Origin: Boswellia sacra
Lineage: Eukaryota > Streptophyta > Magnoliopsida > Sapindales > Burseraceae
Assembly (NCBI GenBank): GCA_013180625.2
Contig: SNVD02009648.1
Span: 62,001-126,000 of the forward strand
Reading direction: 5' to 3'
Length of the DNA: 64,000 bases
The translations under genes and the position numbers were made by a program. Below the pieces are notes generated by a model. That model ran no database searches. It was not told where the DNA came from and worked only from the letters and a program-made list of their open reading frames with translations. This document shows positions 24,081 to 37,536 of this stretch, piece after piece. The first letter of the stretch is position 1, and the number at the start of each line of letters is the position of its first letter.

Positions 24081-24332
24081 TTTTGTTTAGGGATAATGTC
24101 ATAAATGACCCCATCTTTTGACTTAATATAAAAAATGACCTCAACTTTATTGAAATAAGCACTTATGACCCCGATGTTATAGTCAGTCTGTGAACGTTAC
24201 TCATCTAAGGGGTAAAAGGGTAATTAAATAAATTTTTAATAAATATTTTTTTGAGGACATGTGGAATGCATGGGGTGAGGACACGTGGCGCTAACAGTCA
24301 TAGATGTTATTCATTTTTCCTACAGGTTGACT

Positions 24333-25084
24333 TAGGGTTGTTCAAAATTACTCGACCCGATCGGCTTTCATCGGGTTGGTCGGGTTATAGGCGGGTTTTA
24401 AAATTCAGGTTTTATGCAATCGGGTTAATTCATGTGACCCGATAAAACCCGACCCGATAAAAAAGTAAAGCTAAAACAAGCAACCTGCCAAAACATTCGA
24501 CAAAACTCGACGAACTCGATAGCGCTCGACACTCGATGTCTTCGAAAATAGACTAATATCGAGTGTCGGTTGTGAATCCGACATGATTCGACATGTAAAT
24601 GTCGATTATCGGATGATGCATCATCACTCAACACTTACATGTCGAGTGTCGGATGCATCATCCGACACTCGATATCAGTCAATTTTCGAAGACATCGAGT
24701 GTCAGATGATGCATCGTCGAGTGTCGGATGATGCATCCGATACTCGATGTCTTCGAAAATAGACTGATATCGAGTGTCGGTTGTGAATCTAACATGACTC
24801 GGCATGTAGGTGTCGAGTGTCGAATGATCGTGTCGAGCTCTATCGAGTTTTGTCGAGCGTTTTGGCAGATTGCTTGTTTTAGCTTTGTTTTTTTGTCTTT
24901 TTACATTGGCCGTTATAGTTAAATATGATGCATGACTCGACAGACCCGACCAACCCAATCATTCGAGTTATATATCGGGTCCCATGCTTCGGAAACCCGA
25001 TTATAGGTATAAAATGGCGAACCCAATCATGTATCGGGTCGTGTCGGGTTGGGCAAAACCCGCCCTGACCCGTGTGCACCCCTA
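24333..25084. mobile_element. hAT-type non-autonomous element (752 bp) nested in the Mutator-like element
   Basis: It runs from TAGGGTTGTTC to GTGTGCACCCCTA with a perfect 8-bp duplication GGTTGACT (24325-24332 and 25085-25092). Both arms near the ends carry ACCCGA/TCGGGT words like the element at 7306. The centre is made of alternating direct and inverted copies of a CGACACTCGA-rich unit: direct copies start at about 24532 and 24742, and an inverted one lies at 24661-24700. No gene is present. Confidence 0.9.
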
Positions 25085-25226
25085 GGTTGACTCTAACACG
25101 TTTACAGCTTCTCTCTCTCCAGGCTTTTCAGTTTACTTTAGAAATCTAGAAACTGATCTTTCTTCTTTCTGTTTTTGCTTTGCCTTGCTTCGTCTTCTAT
25201 AATATCTTAGACTCTTAAGCTTCTCT

Positions 25227-25447
25227 GGACACTACACCTTTAACACAAAACAACAGTGACGACGGACAACAGAGGTGACGGTGGTGATCAACGGCGACAA
25301 TAACATACCTCGTTAAAGCGTAACGACAGTGACAACGACGACGGACACTGCATCTTTAACACAGAACAACAGTGACAACGGACAACAGCGGTGACGGTGG
25401 TGATCAAGGGCGACAGTAACATACCTTCGTCAAAGCGTCGTTAAAGA
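25227..25447. repeat. 116-bp imperfect tandem duplication
   Basis: GGACACTACACCTTTAACAC at 25227 recurs with few changes at 25343 (GGACACTGCATCTTTAACAC). The homology continues through GTGACGGTGGTGATCAA and CATACCT. It precedes the remnant gene of the Mutator-like element and may be part of its leader. Confidence 0.8.
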
Positions 25448-25642
25448 AAGAAAAGGTTTGTCCTTTAGTTTGTTTAACTTCGAAATACACTAATGGTGGT
25501 TTTTATAAAATGTTGCATGCATTTTATCATTTTGTTTTCGTGTTAAAGTTAAAATTTTTTTGCTATTTTGTTCATAGGTTTTCTATTTTGTTTGTTATTC
25601 TGACAAAATATCTCTGTGCTTTGCCGTTACTCTCTGTATCAG

Positions 25643-26495
25643 GATCTTAAAGATAGTGATGAAGAAGGACAACAGCAGGACGACAGTGGTGAAGAAGGAC
25701 AACAACGCGATGACAGTGGTGAAGAAGGATGTCTACGAGACGACGACAAAAAGGAACGAGGAAAAAGGACCGAGAAAGGTATGTACTTTTTCAATTTTTT
25801 TTGTGTGTTTTACTTTGCATAGGTATTACAATCACTGTAATGAAATTTTATTTTGTTTTTATTAGTTTTTATTAAAGTTTTGATTTTTTTTCTTGCTTCG
25901 ATATTGATGGTATTAATATGCTTTGCATATGTAGTTTTTTCCTATTTTGAATATAAATATAGGTGATGCTTGGATTTTGCAATGAATATGCCATGAAAAT
26001 TTGAAAATGATGTGCATTATCTGCTTCTTCAATTTACAATGCTGATGTTAATATTGATTACTTGAGTGGCCAGAATCTCCTACTGGAAGGGGTGTCATAG
26101 CTGCTGGGAGGGGTACTGCATCTGTTAGGAGGACAGGGAGACCACCTGGGAGGGGATTTATATCTCCCAAAAGAGGAGCTGGAGCTACATGGAGAGGATC
26201 TCCCTCTGTTGGTAATCTCAATGTGAGTATTATCTTTCTTTAACTCTTTAATCTTGAAAGCTAGAATCTCTAATTCAATGCAATTATTTTTCAGAGAACA
26301 AATACTGTTATAAGAGGTGCTACAACTGAAGCAAGGGGTGTCACAGCTACTGTTGAGGATCCTACACCTACTGGAATGGGTGTCGTAGCTGCTGGGAGAG
26401 ATACTGCATCTGTTAGGAGCAGAGGGAGACCACCTGGGAAGGGATTTACATCTCCCAATTCTGGAAGGGCTACAAGTTCTTCATCTAAACCATGA
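25643..26495 (+). pseudogene. Three-exon remnant gene in the Mutator-like element (AT-hook-like, no catalytic domain)
   Basis: Exons 25643-25778, 26074-26222 and 26295-26495 join in frame at GT-AG borders (phase 1, then phase 0) and end at TGA. The first is acidic with three DSGEEGQQ-like repeats. The next two are Gly/Arg-rich, with repeated SVRRTGRPPGRGF-type segments resembling AT-hooks (RGRPPG). No in-frame ATG was found before the first exon. I read it as the 3' end of a transposase-type gene whose catalytic part was deleted, or as a captured host fragment; this is inference. The preserved splice phases suggest it was recently functional or is still transcribed. Confidence 0.5.
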
Positions 26496-27296
26496 TGTTC
26501 CTTGGTAAAACAAATATTAGATGTTAGACATATTTTCATATTTCTAGGTCTTTTATTCTTTTTGGGTTTTGGTGTAAACACAGTTAACAAACGATGCTTG
26601 TTGATTTTTTTTTCAACCAAAACATTAAATAGCCTCAAAGTGAACTTAGTGTGTATGAAACTGTGTTGGGAAATTTTTTTGTAACGATGCTTGCTACTAA
26701 TGATCATATCAGATTATTTGTAAGGATTCTTGCTACTCATGTCGTATGAGATTAATTTGTAAATGCTTGACACTCATAGTTTTATATGAGAAATTAGTTT
26801 ATAAGGATGCTTGATACTCAATAGTCTAATATGACAAACTATTTTGTAAGGATGCTTTGATGATATGTGAAATTATTCTGTATGGAAGCTACTCAATTAT
26901 GTGGATGTAGTTATGTAAAAAAAATAATAATAATTTGATCTTTCATTGTAATTTTTTCTACATTGTTCTGTCCCTTTCTTTTCTAACACAAAAGCTTTAA
27001 ATAGAAGCTTATACAAATACAAGTAATAAGATCAAAACCAGTACATTTAGGAATAAAATATGTCTAAAGGAAATTGGCATACCATTTGTTTGTAAATAGT
27101 CATAAAATTTTTATAATTCATCAACATGAATTTATTGGTAGAAGTTTGAAGGGTTGCAACCGTGTAATTCAATTTAGAAAAGAAAGAAGAAGGAAAGGAA
27201 ATAATATCAATATCATACACGAGCAATAACAAATCTTCAGGGTGAAGGACAGTCCAAATTCACTTGTCATTTGCTTCAACCTACAAAAACAAATCT

Positions 27297-28470
27297 GTTA
27301 TAGTTATATATGATGCAAAAAGGTCAAAAAATAAGGCTAAAATAAGCAAACTGTCTAAACACTCGATACACTCGACAAAACTGTCAGATGAAGAATCCGA
27401 CACTGTCAACTCTTCGGATTTTGCATCTGACACTCGACAAAATTGATTTCACTTTTACCCGATGTGTCGAGTGTTGGATGAAAATGAAAACAATTTTGTC
27501 GAGAGTCTGATTCGAGTGTCAGATACATCATCGAAGAGGAATTGCAGTGTCGGATCGAGATGTGTCGGATAGTCGACACTTAACATGTCGGATGAAAGTG
27601 AAAACCATTTTGTTGAGTGTCCGATGAAGAATCCGACACTGTAAACTCTTCGGATTTTGTGTTCGACACTCGACAAAATTGATTTCACTTTCAGCTGATG
27701 TGTCGAGTGTCGGATGAAAATGAAAACAAATTTGTCGAGAGTCTGATTCGAGTGTCAGATACATCATCGAAGAGGAATTACAGTGTCGGATCGAGATGTG
27801 TCGGATAGCCAACACTCGACATGTCAGATGAAAGTAAAAACCATTTTGTCGAGTGTTGGATGAAGAATCTAACACTGTAAACTCTTCGGATTTTGCATCC
27901 GACACTCAACAAAATTGATTTCACTTTCACCCTATGTGTCGAGTGTCGGATGAAAATGAAAACGATTTTGTCGAGAGTCTGATTCAAGTGTCGGATACAT
28001 CATCGAAGAGGAATTATAGTGTCAGATCGAGATGTGTCAGATAACCGACACTCGACATGTCGGATAAAAGTGAAAACCATTTTGTCGAGAGTCAGATACT
28101 GTAAATTCTTCAGATTTTGCATTCGACACTCGGCAAAATTGATTTCACTTTCAACAGACGTGTGGAGTGTCTGATGAAAATGAAAACAAATTTGTCGTAA
28201 GTCTGATTTGAGTGTCGGATACATCATCGAAGAGGAATTACGGTGTCAGATCGAGATGTGTCGGATAGCCGATGCTCGACATGTCGGATGAAAGTGTAAA
28301 CAATTTTGTCGAGTGTCGGATGAAAAATCAACACTGTAAACTCTTCGAATTTTGTGTTCGACACTCGACAAAATTGATTTCACTTTCAATAGATGTGTCG
28401 AGTGTCGGATGAAGAATCCGACACTGTAAACTCTTCGGATTTTGCGTTCGACACTCGACAAAATTGATTT
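27297..28470. repeat. TCGA-rich minisatellite, about 236-bp unit, nearly five copies
   Basis: GATTTCACTTT recurs at 27445, 27681, 27917, 28141 and 28376 (spacing 236, 236, 224 and 235), and a final partial unit ends at 28470. Each unit contains several GAGTGTCGGATGA and CGACACTCGA boxes. The entry sequence at 27297-27370 (ATATATGATGC, GGCTAAAATAAGCAAACTG) matches the arm of the nested hAT element near 24450 and, inverted, near 24880. The array therefore probably grew from such an element. Open frames on the minus strand through it are repeat artefacts. Confidence 0.88.
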
Positions 28471-29372
28471 TAGGTAATAATCCTAGTTTTAAGTACGTAA
28501 AAAATATAGTGTCTACTTTAAATTTCACTCTTCATATCATTGCAATTTCAGTAATAATTTTTTTATTATATTAATTTATTTATGTATTAAAAAAAATTTC
28601 CAAATCCTATGATTTTTCTAAATTGATAATCTTTTTTTCAGTATTTATCAAATATAATTTTAAAATTATTTTAATATACAAAAAAGTTTAATACAATCCA
28701 ATTCAGTTTTCTACCAAACATAGTATTGGTTAACATTTATCCAATACAATGAGAAACCAAACACGTTATTGCTAAATATTTATCCAATACATTGACAAAC
28801 CAAACATAGTATACAATTTACTCATTTCTTATGCTATACAATTCAATACAATGCTATCCGCTATAGTAATAATTATACAATCCTATACGTTGCACCAAAC
28901 GCAGCCCTTCTGTTTTTGAATCTAATGAATCCACCATTAACTTCTCTTGAATCTCTTATATCAACCATTGAAAATGAGAAGAAAATAAATGAGAAATTTA
29001 CGCAGTGTGAGAGAGATGAGATGATGCTTTCGGTTTTAAAAAGAAGAGAATAAAAAAAAAAAGAGAGAGTTGAGAGATGATGTGCATATATATAGGGGCA
29101 ATATGTATATAGCCGTTTGTGTGTACAATAGTCTAGGGATTATTAAAAAAAAAAAAGTAAATTAAAAAACAAGCACATAACACATTGTCAATCAATGTCA
29201 TTAGAATGTCAGTGTCATCAAAAAGGTATCCAGGTAATTGCCCCTTAGATGAGTAACGTTCACAGACAGACTATAACGTCAGGGTCATAAGTACTTATTT
29301 TAATAAAGTTGAGGTCATTTTTGATAGTAAGGCAAAACATGGGGTCATTTATAAAGTTATCCCTTTTGTTTA

Positions 29373-32300
29373 TAAAGCAATTTTATTTAAAACTCACTTT
29401 TTAACTTTTCAACCCTATTTTTACTTTTATTTTTTATTTTTTTTGACAATTTTATAATTCTACCTTAAATATAGTTACTAAGAAAAAAGATTCCAAATAA
29501 ATTAAGGACTTGTTTAGTTCGGCTCTCAAAGTAAAGCTTATTGAAATAGATCTTATAAGAGTACAACTTATAAAAATAGAGTTTTTATAAAAAAAAAAAA
29601 AGAAAAGTTGAGAGTTGTTTGGTTAGATAAATGTACAAATACTTATTGATGTTAATTTACTAAAATTATTATTTTTTTAAAGAAATGGAGGATAAGGTAA
29701 ATCTTTTAAAATATATGAAGAATATATTTGATATTTTACAACTTAAAAAAAAAGTTCAAAGAAAGTTTTTTCAAAAGCCTTAATTTTGAGCTTATTCTAA
29801 AAAGAACATAAAAAAATTATTTTAATAACTCATAAACTCTTTTTAGATGGTAGTTAAATAACCTAAAAATTTTTTAGAAAAGCTTTTAGTATTAAAAATG
29901 TTTTTTAACGAAGTAGAGAAATCGAAACAAATACGTTCTAAGACTTACGAGTACTAAACTCCCTTTCAACAACTATCAACCACAAAAGCCACTCTCAAAC
30001 TTGAATGCAACGAAGTTTTTAACAAAGTAGATGCAAATGTTATAAAATCTGAAAAAAGAAATCATAACTAATACCATAATGAAACCAAGCTCTCAACAAA
30101 TTCAAATGCAAATATTAACAATGACATGAGATCTCTGAGGCTGTGAAACTTTAACCATTAGTGATAAAAAACAAAAATTATGATAGACAATTTATTATTT
30201 ATATTTTTAGCGATAAATTACCTTCTCAGCGCGTTTTTTGTGTATTGTAAGATTGTATCATGGCCCCCACGATAGATAGTACTTGGTGACGGTTTTATTA
30301 TTTATCTTCCTAACTTGTTATCTTCTTTTTTCACTGGAAGGTTTAGGAGCATATCTTGAAGAAGTCCGCTCACGTGTCTCTAGAGGAGATCCGAAGCATA
30401 CGATCTTTTTACAGGTGAGTCTGTTCTATCTTCGAGACAATATCTCTTTACTAATCACATAATATCTGATAAATAATATATCAGTATGTATACTATTTAC
30501 ATGGTTTGTGATTGACTAAAAAATATTATTCTAGAGATAGGCTTTTCATTATCAGATAGAAATCTATGGTATATAACTCCGGTGGAATGAAGCTCTTTTA
30601 TACAATAAAATGGGTAGTTTTGGATTAATTGGGTTTAACAAGAGAAAATTTGAGATTTAAAATTTTTAATCTAGTGAATTTAAAAATAAAATGTGAAGAA
30701 TTAAAAAGTAAGAGTTGAATACAATAACCTTTATTTATATGAGTAATATGAGTAATGCCATTTTTATAAATTATTTATATAAATTCACTCATACACACTA
30801 ATATGATACGATGTGATTTAATAAATAAATATATTGATTAAATAAATATATAATAATAATAAATAATATTAATTAAGACGTATGATGCGACGATTATATA
30901 TAAATATTTATTAATTTATATAACTAATTGGTAAAAATAATAATACCCTATCTAAGTTAACAGACGAAAAACTCTCAGCCAATAATTAAGCCTTCGTCTA
31001 GAATTGAAGCCGAATAATAAGTCAAACCAGCCAATTCTAGAAGCCCATAAGAAGATACAAAGCCTGCCGAATCGAAGCCACGCCATCAAACACATGCCCA
31101 GCATGTGCCTAAACGTCACTGGGCCACTACTCACATGCTCAAACATAGGAAACACCCACGAACTCCACATTCGCCGAGTTAACCATGGTTAACTAGAACT
31201 CGTAGACCCAACTGAGGTTAAATAGTATTAACCATTTATTAGCGGTATACTGTTTTTATAATTTGATATTTTTATTTTTAATAAAATTTAAGAATATTTA
31301 ATTAATTTTAAATTATTTTAAATTTTAAAAATATATAATTAATATTAAATATAAAATATATTAAAAAATATACAACATAAAAAATAAGATTTTAAGTCAC
31401 AAAAAAGAATACAGTATCACTGCCTCTAGTTGAGCTCCAAGTCAGTTTCACCACTATAAATATCACTCCGAGCAAAACTACCGGCAAGTACGGCAACCTT
31501 ACTATTCTAGCCATTTTGTTGGCTAATTTAATAAATTTTGATAATTGACTTGAGTATCGAATGAAGAGTTGGGTATTACAAATGATAGTAACTTGCGTTT
31601 TTACGAAAGCATATCTGAAACAACATTCTTTATTTATTTTTCTTATTTTATAAGAAATTTGAACCATCCAAATTTTGACGCACATATATATATATATAAA
31701 TATAAAAGTAAGCATACAAACACGAGGTTTAAATTAACTGACTTGTATGTAGTGGTCTCGCAAATTGACAATTAGATCCCTTATAATTGAGGGTCACTAA
31801 CATGTACTTAAAGTGTCAGTTCTCAAAATATTGGATATTAAATAGTTAATTCAAACCTCTTAGTTGTATGTAAAATCATTGCTATAGCACCCTGCAAGTT
31901 AAGAAAATTTGTGTTAAGCCATATAGATTAATTAGTAAAAGATCATTTTAACCTGCATACGCTATAAAAATATGACATATCATGACAATTTTTGATACAA
32001 CATACTTACTTTTGTTTTGAAGTATATCTTTGTATACAAAACTTAAGTAGTCACAAACACTACCAAAATTTAAGAAGGTAATATAATTTATGTACCTAAA
32101 AATGGTGGAGAAAAGGCTCTGTTCTTTTATGAATCTAGTATTTTTGTTTTCGATTGAATTTATAAATATGTGGTTGATTTTGAATTATTTTGAATTTTGA
32201 AAAGAATATGTGGTTGAGATTGAATATAAATTTCATTGGAAAATGTATAGTACAGAAAACAGGATTTGGAAATAAGAAAAAATATAGCAAAAAAATTCAA

Positions 32301-33650
32301 GTGTTTTTCATTACCTTATTAAAGCGACAAGAAAAAATTGTTTTATGAGACAAGAAAATAATAAGATTGAGTAAAAATGATTCATTTTTAGGAAATTTAT
32401 TTTATATTATATTTCTTTTCATAACAATAACTCGTTGTCTATTACCTAAAATATATTTTTGGCAGCAAAATTACTATTTATAGTAAGAATTGTTATATTT
32501 ATTTTGGCAACAAGATTTCCCACGAAAGAAATTATTTTGCAACAATTTTGTAGAATTGAAGGCAATATTTAGTACTGAAAGATGTTGTCTATTACTTTAC
32601 AAGATTGTAGCTAATTGTTTTACTAAATTTTTTGGTGCCAAATTATTGCCTCTAAATCAAAGCATTTAGCAACAATTTGGTGGTATGAGTACCAATTAGA
32701 TTGATGTAAAAAAGAAGAAGATATTATTATAAAATGATTTAGTATATGATTGTATCAAAATTATTAAAAATTTTGGTGCCAACTTCTCCATCCAAAGGGA
32801 GACCTCTAGCGAAAAAAATATTGGTAGCTAAAAAAACGAGAAGTTAAAGATTGTCAATTTTTTAGAACTAAATGTTCCCTCTGCATGAAAACGTCCAATG
32901 GCAGTTTGGTAGCGTTAATAACCAAAAAAAAAAAAAAAAAAATCCTTACAAGATAGCATTATCTATGGAATTATTTGGTAGCTAAATCCTATATGTTATC
33001 AAACTTTAAGTGCCAAATTGTTCCTCCAAAGAAATCATTTGGTTATCTTCTATAATGTTAGCATTATCTCTAGGTCAAGTTATGAATTTTGACCTCTTTT
33101 TGGGCTATATATTTAATATAAATATTTTTAATTGGTAAATAGTTTGTGGTGTCAAAACTCGATTTCATCTGATATCGATCAATTTTATGAATAAAATTCA
33201 ATTTAATCCAAAGTCATAACAGTATATTATTAGGTAATTTATTACAAAAAAAGGTAAATTTAAATTATAAATTCTGATCATTTTGTTACTTGAAAAATAA
33301 AAAGAATAAACTAGCTAATTTTCTGAACCCATTAAGTTTATCAATCTAATTTTACTAATAAAAAAATTTCGTGTGCTCTTTTATGAATCTAATATTTTTG
33401 TTTTCAATTAAATTTAAAAATATTTTATTATTTTTGAATTATTTTAAATTTTAAAAATGATACATGATTGAAATTGAGGTTAAATTATATAAAAATATGA
33501 GTACAGAAAATATGAATTAGATTTATAAAGAAAAGATGATTTAGTAAAGTTTATGATTCGATTGCCAAAGGTACGATAAAACCGGGACAGGAGAGTCCTA
33601 ATACGCAACGAGAGTATGACAAACTCATCATCCAAACAGAACCTTAGTTA
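29373..33650. other. AT-rich spacer with one exon-like relic and MITE-like palindromes
   Basis: 29505-29945 has weakly inverted ends (GGACTTGTTTAG and CGTTCTAAGACTT) and may be a MITE. 30345-30417 reads as one exon-like segment (GLGAYLEEVRSRVSRGD) followed by a GT donor, of unknown family. 30738-30945 is AT-rich and partly self-complementary. 30952-31200 is less AT-rich and has short frames on both strands without recognisable motifs. No gene model is supported. Confidence 0.4.
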
Positions 33651-33678
33651 TTTCTAAATAGACGGCGCCAAAGCGCAT

Positions 33679-33687
33679 AAACCCTAA
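33679..33687 (+). promoter_or_regulatory. telo-box in the eS24 promoter or leader
   Basis: AAACCCTAA lies 184 bp before the start codon. Telo-boxes near the transcription start are typical of plant ribosomal protein genes and drive expression in dividing cells. The AG just before AGAAATGG (33865-33866) could be the acceptor of a leader intron. Confidence 0.7.
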
Positions 33688-33870
33688 CACTGCTGCCGCG
33701 GGCTCCCACTCTGTGCCGCTAAAACGCAGAGTAATTTCAATTTACATAAGAGAAAACGCTAAAGAGTTGCATAGATCCGTTTAAATGTAAATTCTGAACT
33801 AGATTATTGCGTTATCTATTTATATCGTTTAATAACAAATTTATTTATTTATTTATTTTTCCGCAGAGAA

Positions 33871-35618
<1,748 letters not shown>

Positions 35619-37536
35619 GGCCTTGGGGATTTTGAGCTAGCTTCTTGCAGTAACATGGAGTGATCCAAGCAATTTTTGTTTGTTAGCTATCAAATGTCCA
35701 ATGAGGCATTTTTTTTTTTTTTAAATTTTCCCTGCACTGTTTGCTGGTGCTGACTTAACTAAAAGGGTTCTTATGTAAGGTTTATCTATCTGGAATTTGT
35801 TAAATAGCGTTGGATCCAAGTAGAGGTTTTTTGTATTTCTACCAGAATGAAAATAGAAATTTCTCATTCACGATGAGCTGGATCCTCCATATTCCAAAGT
35901 TGGAAGTATTCATTCTCAGCAAGACATTTGACCAATAGGAAGAAGAGCTCAATGGTTGATGCACAATGAATTGCATGGATCAACAATGTCAGCTGGTTCA
36001 ATGTGAATGTCAACTTGTATAACCTATAGCCTTCCAACCATCGGTTTTGCATTTACATGGACTGCTGCCAATGCCATAGCGTGTTTTGAAATTGTAGTTG
36101 GAATTTTCGCCTTGCCTTTTATATAAAACTAGGAGAGACTAAATTTGGAGATGTCTTTACATGATGATGACATTGTTTATGGAAGAGATTCTCTGTCAAT
36201 TGGGTGCGTCTAACTTACCGATTAAAGTTGTATTCGAATACAATCTAACTAAATCAGCAAGCTCGCCTGCTTTGCTTCAGTCATAAAACGTTCCCTAAGT
36301 CGAATATGTGCATATTTTATTTTAAAGTTAGTTAAGAGGGTATTAATATTTTTTGTGCGATTTTCATTAATATGAACAAAGTGAGTCTTATTTGACTTAA
36401 TAAATTTTATTTTACCTATCCATTTGTGTCAGTGTTATTAAGTAAGACATGAGTTGGTGTAATTATTTAATTTAAGTAAAAAGGTCTGTTGTGTGTCGTG
36501 TATGCTGGGCTGGCGATGGTTAAAAACAAACCAAACGAAGCAGGGGAACAAAAACAAGCATTGAGTACAGGAACAGGAGGCAGCGTGAACTCAAGCGGAA
36601 GCGGGTGAAAATTTCAGAAAACCCAGCGTAGTTTTTGTCAAAACAGCTATTGATACCTGATCACATCACAGAGGAACAGAACAAGCCCAGTATTTCTTCA
36701 CCTAAAATCCACTCTAGATACCCTTGTCTCATCCCCTCCCTTCACGCGCCTTCTTCCGCGTTTCCACCCCACTTCCCCTTCGTAGCATTTTATTCCTATC
36801 TACGTACTACCGTCAAACCGTAAAAACAGCCAGTCACCCCACTTCAACCCTCCCCCAGTCTGCCACATCAGCTCATGAACGGGTCCCATGTCACGTGGCG
36901 AGGTTTCTACGGGGACATGTCATCCACTCCCTCTCGTGAAGCGAGATTTGGAGGGAAAGTAATTACTGTTATGTGAACACGTAAGTAAATTAAAATTAAG
37001 ATTAAAAAAATGAAAAATTAAAGAATGAAAAAAGAGGGAGAAATTAATACATAATCGAAAAAGTGGCATTATAACCCAAACCCCAAAACTTTCTCTTTCT
37101 CTTTCTCTCTCCATCTATTGTTTCTTTCACCGGGAAATTATTACGTCAGCAATCGGTTACTTCTTGTGAATTTTTCCGAGACGGAGGCGTGAATCTTTCC
37201 GGCGAGGTAGTGTTCTCTGTCGATTCTCCGCTACCGCAGCTTTTGCGTAATGTGAAAAAGCAGAAGTGTTTATTTGCTTTATTATTTTTTTTCGGATTTT
37301 TTGGTTTTGATTTTGCTTCAGATCTGGTGGTTTTTTGGTTTGAGTTTTTGATTGAGAGATATTTTGGGTTTATAATGACTCCCTTTCTTTTGATTTTGCC
37401 GAGTAATTTGGGAAGTTTATGAATTACAAGCGGAAGCTCTAAAATTTATGATTCGTTTTGCTGTTTATGGTAAATTTGGCATGGTGACCAACAGAATTTT
37501 GGAAATTTAGGTTTTTGTGTTGATTAATTGGTGTTT
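35619..37536. other. eS24 3' UTR, spacer and IDM1-like promoter/leader
   Basis: No gene is seen. From about 36500 the composition becomes richer in C and G. A CT-rich tract (TTTCTCTTTCTCTTTCTCTCTCC, near 37090-37112) and ACGTGG-type boxes (near 36892) suggest a promoter for the gene at 37537. 37190-37536 is probably untranslated leader, possibly with an intron. Confidence 0.5.

Larger units (their letters stand above)
24090..29363. mobile_element. Mutator-like element (5274 bp), probably non-autonomous
   Basis: Long inverted termini start GGGATAA: left 24090 to about 24223, right about 29233 to 29363. Both share TAAATGACCCCAT, AATGACCTCAACTTTATT and GTGAACGTTACTCATCTAAGGGG. The flanks are the perfect 9-bp duplication TTTTGTTTA (24081-24089 and 29364-29372), the TSD length of Mutator elements. 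Inside lie a nested hAT element, a 116-bp direct duplication, a spliced remnant gene and a TCGA-rich satellite. No MURA catalytic domain or zinc finger was seen, so it probably depends on another element. The AT-rich stretch at 28480-28910, ending ACCAAACGCAGCCC, may be one more small nested element; its borders are not clear. Confidence 0.9.

Noticed and set aside
27361..28470. CRISPR-like array
   Set aside because: The units are long continuous repeats without spacers, in a plant genome, inside a transposon.
27455..28528. Several minus-strand frames with similar peptides
   Set aside because: They are translations of the 236-bp satellite; similarity between them is the DNA repeat.
30952..31192. 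Two overlapping frames on opposite strands
   Set aside because: No recognisable motif or splice context; probably chance in a less AT-rich patch.
37528..37536. Start of the IDM1-like protein three codons earlier
   Set aside because: The opening codon is TTG; ATG 37537 is the first plausible start.
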